The notes below the pieces were generated by a model that ran no database searches, had not been told where the DNA came from, and saw nothing but the letters and a program-made list of their open reading frames with translations. A stretch of DNA of 9,747 nt from JAPUDS01 sp050258575 (GTDB taxonomy: Bacteria; Patescibacteriota; Saccharimonadia; Saccharimonadales; Saccharimonadaceae): the NCBI GenBank assembly GCA_050258575.1, contig JBLMYZ010000048.1, positions 1-9,747 of the forward strand. Reading direction: 5' to 3'. Positions 5,205 to 9,747 of this stretch are shown piece after piece. Within the stretch, counting starts at the first letter, position 1; every line of letters starts with the position of its first letter. The translations under genes and the position numbers were made by a program.

Positions 5205-5735
5205 ATGAGTGTATTTCATCATCACACCAGGCGCTTGCCGCTTGGAGCAGAACGTTTCATGGCGCTTTTTGAGGGTATAGAGGGTGGATTTGCGATCGCC
5301 GCTGGGGTGATCGCTGGTCTGAGTTTTGGCGGGCTCGACAAGCACGCGCTGATTTTGACCGCTATAGTGAGTATCCTTGTGAACGGCTTTAACTCGGCAT
5401 CAGTGCGCTACAGCAGCGACACCTACATGGATGACGTGGATGGTATCAAAAGTACGCAGCCGTTTCGAGATTATGTCGTGCCGTCGCTGTTGCAATTTGC
5501 GGCGTATATTATTGTTAGTCTGGTATCGATTTTACCGTTGTTTCTCGTCCCTGACCTTAACCTGGCCGTGTTATACTGTTGTGTTTTTACCCTGGTTATC
5601 TTGCTGATTTCTGGCTACTGGCGAGCTTCGCTACTCGACGGCGCGCGCTGGCACGAAGGACTCGAAACGGCCGCGCTCGGGTTAGGGATTATTTTGGTTG
5701 GAACGTTTTCCGGTATGATCAGTCACTCGCTCTGA
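5205..5735 (+). CDS. VIT1/CCC1-like membrane protein
   Basis: A 176-aa protein with four to five hydrophobic segments (about 28-43, 48-62, 92-114, 119-136 and 155-173). The arrangement recalls the VIT1/CCC1 family, whose characterised members move iron or manganese across membranes. It has an early EGIEGGFAIAAGVIAGLS segment (23-40), then SILVNGFNSASVRYSS at 56-71 where the family has its small-residue/serine helix and tyrosine, and a final ARWHEGLETAALGLG (147-161) resembling the family's closing helix. Acidic residues Glu23, Glu26, Asp72, Asp76 and Asp77 could bind metal, but the full cytoplasmic metal-binding insertion of plant VIT1 is absent. The similarity is read by eye, so transport of a metal is inference. 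It ends in a hairpin that contains its stop codon. Confidence 0.6.
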   Translation: MSVFHHHTRRLPLGAERFMALFEGIEGGFAIAAGVIAGLSFGGLDKHALILTAIVSILVNGFNSASVRYSSDTYMDDVDGIKSTQPFRDYVVPSLLQFAAYIIVSLVSILPLFLVPDLNLAVLYCCVFTLVILLISGYWRASLLDGARWHEGLETAALGLGIILVGTFSGMISHSL

Positions 5736-5783
5736 CATGGACAACCCCGCACTTGTGACAGCGCGGGGCCGGATGTCCGTCAG
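5732..5783. terminator. Hairpin between convergent genes that contains both stop codons
   Basis: CTGAC (5732-5736) pairs with GTCAG (5779-5783), GGACA (5739-5743) with TGTCC (5774-5778), and CCCCGC (5745-5750) with GCGGGG (5763-5768). The TGA of the VIT-like gene (5733-5735) and the TGA of the opposite 106-aa ORF (5780-5782 on the minus strand) both lie in the outer stem. There is no T tract on either side, so it may act mainly as an mRNA 3'-end stabiliser or a Rho-assisted terminator. Confidence 0.55.
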
Positions 5784-6100
5784 GTCTCAACTGGAGGGAT
5801 GAAAATCGACCTCCCAGTCAAAACGTTGTATTGATACGTAGCGGAGAACAGCGGCTGTCGTGAGGCCGATCTGATCGACAACCTGACAACGCGCCTGAGG
5901 CCGAGCTGGCCCATCCGCGAGATGGTCACCACTACCGAATGTCTCGGGTAGTAGGGCATCTTGACGATTGCGACGTACGTCCCAGGTCGCTTGCAACTCC
6001 ATTGCGGTTGAGTGCAATTGTAGCCGTTGAGACTAGGCAGACCGAACCGGCGGGCTGCAACCCATGAGACTTGTCGAAACGTCTCGCTTAAGAAAAACAT
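5780..6100 (-). CDS. 106-aa basic orphan protein
   Basis: Not recognised. The product begins MFFLSETFRQVSWVAARRFG and contains two cysteines in a CTQPQWSC segment (29-36), a run of alternating hydrophobic residues at about 41-75 that suggests beta strands, many arginines and few acidic residues. There is no convincing signal peptide or membrane span. Support for coding comes from position: AAGGAG (6105-6110) four bases before the ATG, a promoter further upstream, and a hairpin at the stop. A 76-aa frame (5787-6017) overlaps it but has no such signals. A protein with this composition could bind nucleic acid, or the region could instead produce a structured RNA; neither is shown. Confidence 0.5.
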   Translation of the reverse strand: MFFLSETFRQVSWVAARRFGLPSLNGYNCTQPQWSCKRPGTYVAIVKMPYYPRHSVVVTISRMGQLGLRRVVRLSIRSASRQPLFSATYQYNVLTGRSIFIPPVET

Positions 6101-6121
6101 CTGTCTCCTTCCGACAGATCA

Positions 6122-6170
6122 ACGGAACTTCCGTGATAAAACACTATATCACTTTGGTGAGAAATTGCAA
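6122..6170 (-). promoter_or_regulatory. Promoter with two overlapping dyads upstream of the 106-aa orphan
   Basis: On the minus strand TTGCAA (6165-6170, four of six) and TATAGT (6143-6148, five of six) are spaced by 16 bases; the predicted start is near 6136. Two inverted repeats overlap this region. GTGATA (6133-6138) with TATCAC (6147-6152) brackets the -10 box, and ACGGAA (6122-6127) with TTCCGT (6129-6134) lies just downstream of the start. Both are placed like operators. The -35 is only four bases from the thyA stop codon, and no T-rich terminator separates the two genes. Confidence 0.5.
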
Positions 6171-6174
6171 GATG

Positions 6175-6990
6175 TCAGACGATCACCAGGTCGGTTTTAA
6201 GTTTGTCGTGTGACTGGTAATTTTCCAGTACAAAGTTTTCTTCCTTAAAGTCGTCAATACTCTTCACATCACCAACAATCTTTAGCGTCGGGAAGGGGTA
6301 AGGTTTACGACAGAGTTGTTCCTTCGCAACCTCAAGGTGGTTCGTGTAGAGGTGAGTGTTCCCTGCGGAAATGATAAGCTCGCGCGGTTCAAGTCCGGTG
6401 ATGTGCGCGACCATATGAAGCAACATCGCGTACTGGGCAATGTTAAACGGCGCACCGAGGAACACGTCCCACGAGCGCTGGTAGAGCTGCAGGCGCAGTT
6501 TGCCTTTCGTTACGTCGAACTGAAACATAGTGTGGCACGGCGGCAGACGCATTTCGTCGAGTTCGCCGGCGTTCCAGGCACTGACGATAATTCCTTTACT
6601 GTTGGGGTTGTTTTTTATCTCGTCGATCGCCCACTGGAGCTGGTCAAACTCCGTCCCGTCCGGACGCCGCCAGTGCCGCCACTGCACGCCGTAGACGCGA
6701 CCTAAACTGTCTGAGCCTTCGTGCAAAAACCCGTCCCAATACTTGATGTTGTGTTCGTGTAGATACTCAACGCTGTCGCTACCGGAAATAAACCACAACA
6801 GCTCATGCAGGAGTGTTTTGAACGGCATTTTTTTCGTCGTGAGCATCGGAAAACCGGCTCGCATGTCGAACCGCACCTGCGCACCAAACACCGACTTTAT
6901 GGGGTGAATCCCACGTGTTGGTTTCGTTTTGCCATCTTTGAGTATACGCGCCATAAGTTCAAGATATTCGTACTCTGGGTGTCGTTTCAT
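6175..6990 (-). CDS. thyA: Thymidylate synthase ThyA
   Basis: Converts dUMP to dTMP using methylene-tetrahydrofolate as carbon donor and reductant. The 271-aa length is close to E. coli ThyA (264). Key features are the catalytic Cys152 in RLPPCHTMFQF (148-158), QRSWDVFLGAPFNIAQYA at 171-188 with Arg172, Ser173, Asp175 and Asn183 for substrate binding, and HLYTNHLE at 213-220. The C terminus ends in a hydrophobic Val as expected for the lid. The start is supported by AAAGGAGGA three bases before the ATG and by an ATGA overlap with the deaminase gene upstream, which implies translational coupling. The upstream gene supplies its substrate dUMP if it is a dCMP deaminase. It is the last gene of the five-gene operon. 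Confidence 0.97.
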   Translation of the reverse strand: MKRHPEYEYLELMARILKDGKTKPTRGIHPIKSVFGAQVRFDMRAGFPMLTTKKMPFKTLLHELLWFISGSDSVEYLHEHNIKYWDGFLHEGSDSLGRVYGVQWRHWRRPDGTEFDQLQWAIDEIKNNPNSKGIIVSAWNAGELDEMRLPPCHTMFQFDVTKGKLRLQLYQRSWDVFLGAPFNIAQYAMLLHMVAHITGLEPRELIISAGNTHLYTNHLEVAKEQLCRKPYPFPTLKIVGDVKSIDDFKEENFVLENYQSHDKLKTDLVIV

Positions 6991-7409
6991 GCGTCCTCCT
7001 TTATTTGTTCAACGTGTATACCAGCGCCGCGCAAAATGTCGAGCGAGGCTTTGTCCCACCATTCGTAGCGGTAAAATACTTCCGAAACGCCAGCTTTGAC
7101 GATAACTCCGGCACATGCAATACACGGCGAAATGTTGAGCAGTAGTGTCGTTCCGCGCACGTCAATACCGTTTTTTGCTGCCGCCTGCAACGCGGCAACT
7201 TCGGCGTGGACGACCTCGGGTTTCGAAACAAGTTTGCCGTCGACTTCATACTCCATCGGTTCGCCAGTGGGGCTGTGGTTAATACCGCTCGACACGATCG
7301 CGCCATTTCTCACCACAAAACATGCCACGCCACCAAGTTTCGCCTTTGAAGCTTTGGCGAGCTTTTTCAGCGGCGCCCACAGTTCGCGGTAATCTGTCGG
7401 GCTACTCAT
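6987..7409 (-). CDS. dCMP deaminase-like zinc deaminase
   Basis: Predicted to deaminate dCMP to dUMP, feeding ThyA. The 140-aa product carries the cytidine/dCMP deaminase active site: HAE at 68-70 (zinc ligand His68, proton shuttle Glu70) and PCIAC at 95-99 with zinc ligands Cys96 and Cys99. The following GVIVKAGVSEVFYRYEWWDK segment fits the dCMP deaminase branch, although deoxycytidine or cytidine deaminase is possible. A longer frame starts at 7475, but the ATG at 7409 is preferred because GAGGA lies five or six bases upstream, and the longer version would run 74 bases into the HIT coding region. The start overlaps the HIT stop by eight bases, and the TGA overlaps the thyA ATG, so all three are likely co-translated. 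The thyA context strongly favours dCMP as substrate. Confidence 0.87.
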   Translation of the reverse strand: MSSPTDYRELWAPLKKLAKASKAKLGGVACFVVRNGAIVSSGINHSPTGEPMEYEVDGKLVSKPEVVHAEVAALQAAAKNGIDVRGTTLLLNISPCIACAGVIVKAGVSEVFYRYEWWDKASLDILRGAGIHVEQIKEDA

Positions 7410-7935
7410 ATTTTTCCTCATAGCGCCGCGCCAGTTTTTTAAGTTTGTCGGCTTTTGTCCGATACATTTCAGCATTTTCGTACGGCGTATGTTTTAGTTC
7501 GCGGTAATTCCAGGTGGAAAGGTCCGGCCCGTCAAAGGGGATACAGTGAAAATGCAGATGCTCAACCGTACTCTGGGCGTCGCGTCCGTCTTTTTGCACG
7601 ACCTGCATGCCTTTGACGCCATATGTCTCGCGGATCATTTTCTTCGCGAGGTAGAAGAGCTTGCGCATCGTTTCCCATTCAAGCGGCGTCAACTCTTTGA
7701 CTGAACGAACGTGGCGGCGAGGGATCACCAGCAGATGTCCGTCGATGTATGCATACGCCGGCACCGTCATGTACACGCCGTTTTCTTCGTACACCTCGTG
7801 ATGTTTCTGCGACTCGTCATGGCTGCAAAATACGCAGCGCCCGACCGTCTGCCAAATACGGTCGTACGCGCCGCTGGTGCGCGCCGTCCGAAACGCCTCT
7901 TCCTGTTCTAGTTGTTCTTTGCTTAACTTATTCAC
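7402..7935 (-). CDS. HIT-family nucleotide hydrolase or phosphorylase
   Basis: A 177-aa histidine-triad protein. The HIT motif HLHFHCI spans 126-132 with His126, His128 and His130; members hydrolyse or phosphorolyse nucleotide-phosphoryl bonds, with the middle histidine of the triad forming a nucleotidyl intermediate. Upstream are CVFC at 34-37, a likely half zinc site, and HLLVIPRRHV at 67-76, standard for the fold. The C-terminal tail (145-177) is rich in Lys, Arg and Glu. The only available start is a GTG at 7935 without a Shine-Dalgarno site; it overlaps a short direct repeat. The gene sits 23 bases after the cytidylyltransferase and overlaps the deaminase by eight bases. Possible substrates are dinucleoside polyphosphates or the nucleotide conjugate made by upstream genes; both are inference. 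Confidence 0.87.
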   Translation of the reverse strand: MNKLSKEQLEQEEAFRTARTSGAYDRIWQTVGRCVFCSHDESQKHHEVYEENGVYMTVPAYAYIDGHLLVIPRRHVRSVKELTPLEWETMRKLFYLAKKMIRETYGVKGMQVVQKDGRDAQSTVEHLHFHCIPFDGPDLSTWNYRELKHTPYENAEMYRTKADKLKKLARRYEEKYE

Positions 7936-7960
7936 TTACGTACTTACCAACTTACGTACT
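7934..7960. repeat. Two direct copies of an 11-bp unit at a gene junction
   Basis: ACTTACGTACT occurs at 7934-7944 and again at 7950-7960, with TTACC between. The pair fills the gap between the cytidylyltransferase stop codon (7959-7961) and the HIT start codon (7933-7935) and touches both. It gives no ribosome binding site. It may be slippage-derived or a binding site. Confidence 0.7.
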
Positions 7961-8519
7961 ACTTTTCCTTTATCGGATCTTTTCGATACTGCATATAGTC
8001 TTTCAGCGTTTCGGACAGCGCTCCGCCGATAGCACGCTGCAAAATCTGCGTCGTCGACACACTGCTCGACTGGCGGTCGACGACGAGTACCTCGCCGCCG
8101 TATTTTGTGACGGTTTTGTATTCTTTTGACTCTTTGTACTCACTCGTCCAGTCTTCTTTAACGGTCACGTAGACGTCCGGTTTCAAAAGGCCGAGTGACG
8201 GCACGCAGCTCGGTTCTGGCAAGATTGTCACGAAGTCGACCGACTTGAGGAACGTCAGCATCTCGGCGCGAATTTTCTCGTCAAGAATCGGTTTGTTCGG
8301 ACCTTTGACACGACGAATCGCGTCGTTACTACTGACGCCCACAACCAGCACGTCACCGTAGGCTTTGGCTTTTTCGAGGTAACGGCACTGTCCGGCGTGG
8401 ATAAGGTCCCAGCTGCCGGCCGTAAAAACGACTTTTTTACCAGCTTTTTTTAGTTTCTCATGCAAAGTCAGTAGGTCGCTCTGCGAAATCAGGCGTTTCT
8501 TCCAGACGCTTCCAGGCAT
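7959..8519 (-). CDS. RfaE/HldE-like cytidylyltransferase-family protein
   Basis: Nucleotidyltransferase-fold protein of 186 aa that would transfer a nucleotide (CMP or AMP) to a phosphorylated small molecule. Family elements are VVFTAGSWDLIHAGQCRYLEKAKAYGD at 30-56, VVGVSSNDAIRRVKG at 59-73, the Arg84 region, KPDVYVTVKEDW at 113-124, and the SVSTTQI motif at 153-159. The phosphate-binding HxGH is written HAGQ at 41-44, so its second histidine is glutamine. No kinase domain of the HldE fusion is present. An ATG with GGAGGGAG (8524-8531) just upstream marks the start. It lies 25 bases after an APH-fold kinase, an arrangement that recalls kinase-cytidylyltransferase pairs such as LicA/LicC. The substrate is unknown. 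Confidence 0.83.
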   Translation of the reverse strand: MPGSVWKKRLISQSDLLTLHEKLKKAGKKVVFTAGSWDLIHAGQCRYLEKAKAYGDVLVVGVSSNDAIRRVKGPNKPILDEKIRAEMLTFLKSVDFVTILPEPSCVPSLGLLKPDVYVTVKEDWTSEYKESKEYKTVTKYGGEVLVVDRQSSSVSTTQILQRAIGGALSETLKDYMQYRKDPIKEK

Positions 8520-8544
8520 ATATCTCCCTCCGTTGTTAGCACTT

Positions 8545-9549
8545 TTAGTGTACCACTTTTCGCTCGCGGAGTATACTGACCGTCCGACGAAAATGATGAT
8601 TGTCCGAAAGCGACTCGTAGGGGTTCTGGTGTAAAAATTTGTACAAGTCGTAGGTTAAAAACATCGTTTCAAGCTGATGCAGGACGGTCAGTGGCGGGTA
8701 TGGTATGTTCCGCGAAGCTTCGTTCAAGACATCTCGCCCGCCTCTCTTGGCGTAGCCGGAAAGTAGGAAATATTTATATATTTTCTGCGCTGGTTTTGGA
8801 CAATCCACCAGCAAAAAAGCCAGCGTTCGAGCCAGGTCGAACATGACATGACCGCGCGCCGCTTTTTCGAGGTCTAAAATTCCCGAGAGCGCCACGCCAT
8901 CGACTACCAACATGTCACCGGTTTGCGCCGAGCGAAATAGCAAGTTGCTGCGCACGAAATCCATATGAAGCGGCTGACGGTCAGGCAGTGCGCACGTCGC
9001 CGCGAGAAGCGGTAAAACATCTGGCAACTCGACGTGAAAACCCAGCTTTTCACGCATCGCCCGAACTACCGATCTGTCAGAAAAATACGCCTTGACTCTC
9101 CGCCAAATCTCCTCATAAACAGTTTCGACGTCCGGCAAAGCCGTTTCGGCATCCTTAGCAGCGGCATGAAAGCTCGCGAGGCCAAAACCGAGCAGTTTTA
9201 TATGTTTCATGGCGTACATTTCCCAGGCAATCGTTTGTCCGGGCAAGTAGTTGTAGAGCGAACCATAGCGCTGGCCAGCCTGGACGATACGCTCGTCCAC
9301 CGGTGCGCGCACCGGCAACCCCCGCGCCGCAACATGTCGACCGAGCTGGTCAGTACGCCTGATAAGCTCGGCACTGCCCGGTTCGCGTTTGTACAGTATA
9401 AAATTAAGCCGCTCACCGTCGGTACTCGTAAAACTATGCGACGCGTTGCGGTAGCCGCTCTCGACCACGCCAAATCTCGCCACCTGCTTGCCGTACATCG
9501 CCGCGACGCGCCGCAAAACATCCGGCGCCAGGCTGTATACTTTGTGCAT
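8545..9549 (-). CDS. APH/homoserine kinase II-like phosphotransferase
   Basis: Small-molecule kinase of the aminoglycoside phosphotransferase / ThrB-II / choline kinase superfamily; 334 aa from the chosen start. The Brenner motif appears as LHMDFVRSNLLF (194-205), with catalytic Asp197 and Asn202, and the metal-binding motif as SGILDLEKAARG (222-233, Asp226), followed by FDLARTLAFLL as in homoserine kinase II and SrkA. The N-terminal lobe is short and ends at the hinge-like YNYLPGQTIAWEM (99-111). The ATG at 9549 is chosen because TATACT ends six bases before it. The in-frame extension upstream runs through tandem repeats and is not protein-like. It is the first gene of the operon, so it may phosphorylate the compound that the next gene activates. 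Acceptor identity is unknown, and an antibiotic-resistance role is not supported. Confidence 0.82.
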   Translation of the reverse strand: MHKVYSLAPDVLRRVAAMYGKQVARFGVVESGYRNASHSFTSTDGERLNFILYKREPGSAELIRRTDQLGRHVAARGLPVRAPVDERIVQAGQRYGSLYNYLPGQTIAWEMYAMKHIKLLGFGLASFHAAAKDAETALPDVETVYEEIWRRVKAYFSDRSVVRAMREKLGFHVELPDVLPLLAATCALPDRQPLHMDFVRSNLLFRSAQTGDMLVVDGVALSGILDLEKAARGHVMFDLARTLAFLLVDCPKPAQKIYKYFLLSGYAKRGGRDVLNEASRNIPYPPLTVLHQLETMFLTYDLYKFLHQNPYESLSDNHHFRRTVSILRERKVVH

Positions 9550-9555
9550 GAGACG

Positions 9556-9561
9556 AGTATA
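9556..9561 (-). promoter_or_regulatory. -10 box of the five-gene operon, predicted leaderless
   Basis: TATACT on the minus strand (five of six) ends six bases before the ATG at 9549. No ribosome binding site and no clear -35 is seen; the -35 region falls within the GGGAGATC tandem repeat, so repeat number could affect promoter activity. Confidence 0.5.
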
Positions 9562-9568
9562 GCAGAAG

Positions 9569-9608
9569 GGGAGATCGGGAGATCGGGAGATCGGGAGATC
9601 GGGAGAGC
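9569..9608. repeat. 8-bp tandem repeat GGGAGATC, four perfect units and one variant
   Basis: Perfect units start at 9569, 9577, 9585 and 9593, and a variant GGGAGAGC follows at 9601. The array lies eight bases upstream of the predicted operon -10 box. There are no unique spacers, so it is not CRISPR. Confidence 0.9.
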
Positions 9609-9620
9609 GAGAGAGCGAAA

Positions 9621-9648
9621 GATCTGAGATCTGAGATCTAAGAGCTGA
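9621..9648. repeat. 7-bp degenerate tandem repeat GATCTGA
   Basis: Four consecutive heptads read GATCTGA, GATCTGA, GATCTAA and GAGCTGA. A separate 7-bp duplication (AGTCACG, AGTCACA; 9663-9676) follows. Confidence 0.85.
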
Positions 9649-9685
9649 GAGAGTCGCAAAAAAGTCACGAGTCACAAGAAGAACG

Positions 9686-9747
9686 ATATCTGGTATCTGG
9701 TATCTGAATCTAGGATCTTAGACTTGAGACCTAAGAGTTAAGAATAT
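9686..9747. repeat. Second degenerate heptad array running off the window end
   Basis: Heptads ATATCTG, GTATCTG, GTATCTG, AATCTAG, GATCTTA, GACTTGA, GACCTAA and GAGTTAA run in one register from 9686 to 9741 and continue partially to the end. The shared pattern is GAnCTnA, related to the array at 9621-9648 but in a different register. No gene is visible from 9550 to the window end. Confidence 0.75.

Noticed and set aside
7410..7475. An upstream start for the deaminase giving 162 aa
   Set aside because: It would overlap HIT by 74 bases and lacks the GAGGA site that precedes the ATG at 7409; the added residues are not part of the deaminase fold.
8545..9549. Aminoglycoside resistance gene
   Set aside because: The motifs are shared by the whole APH superfamily and look closer to homoserine kinase II/SrkA; the operon context is metabolic.
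9550..9675. A 42-residue N-terminal extension of the phosphotransferase
   Set aside because: It translates the tandem repeats into a low-complexity Ser/Pro/Asp/Leu sequence and lies upstream of the -10 box at 9556-9561.
9569..9747. CRISPR array
   Set aside because: The repeats are 7-8 bp, directly adjacent and without unique spacers, and no cas gene is present.

Overview
The window looks like a chromosomal stretch from a small-genome bacterium, most likely a member of the Candidate Phyla Radiation (Patescibacteria), possibly Saccharibacteria. That assignment is an inference. It rests on the very compact layout, many short membrane proteins of unknown function, a ribosomal protein L1 with a long charged N-terminal extension, and nucleotide salvage enzymes rather than de novo pathways. 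TGA acts as a normal stop codon (for example in the ATGA overlap at 6987-6990), so a recoded-UGA lineage such as Gracilibacteria is unlikely. I see no rRNA, tRNA, CRISPR array, insertion sequence or prophage gene.

Left part (1-2922). A threonylcarbamoyl-AMP synthase (TsaC/YrdC type, + strand) faces a minus-strand group. That group is an archaemetzincin-like zinc peptidase followed by two tiny membrane proteins (74 and 51 aa) whose stop and start codons overlap. The pair has its own textbook sigma70 promoter, good Shine-Dalgarno sites and a large GC-rich hairpin. Next, rplA (L1) reads on the + strand from its own promoter, through a leader with a candidate L1-binding structure, and ends at a clean terminator.

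Middle part (2917-6174). A CmpB-family membrane protein (- strand) diverges from a 29-aa acidic micro-ORF and a GT4 glycosyltransferase (+ strand). The shared promoter region holds a perfect 10-bp palindrome. Two further + strand membrane proteins follow, a 73-aa orphan and a VIT/CCC1-like protein, each with a -10 box 6-7 bases before its ATG. They converge on a minus-strand 106-aa orphan across a hairpin that contains both stop codons.

Right part (6175-9747). A tight minus-strand operon runs APH-fold kinase, cytidylyltransferase-like protein, HIT protein, dCMP deaminase-like protein, ThyA. The last two form a coherent route dCMP to dUMP to dTMP. The first two could make a nucleotide-activated small molecule. 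Upstream of the operon lie tandem 8-bp and 7-bp degenerate repeats that run off the window end.

The most striking overall pattern is promoter architecture. Six of the transcription units start with a -10-like hexamer 6-7 bases upstream of the start codon and no ribosome binding site, which predicts leaderless mRNAs. Others (the small membrane pair, rplA, the 29-aa ORF, the 106-aa ORF) have ordinary leaders with Shine-Dalgarno sites. The window therefore seems to mix two initiation modes.
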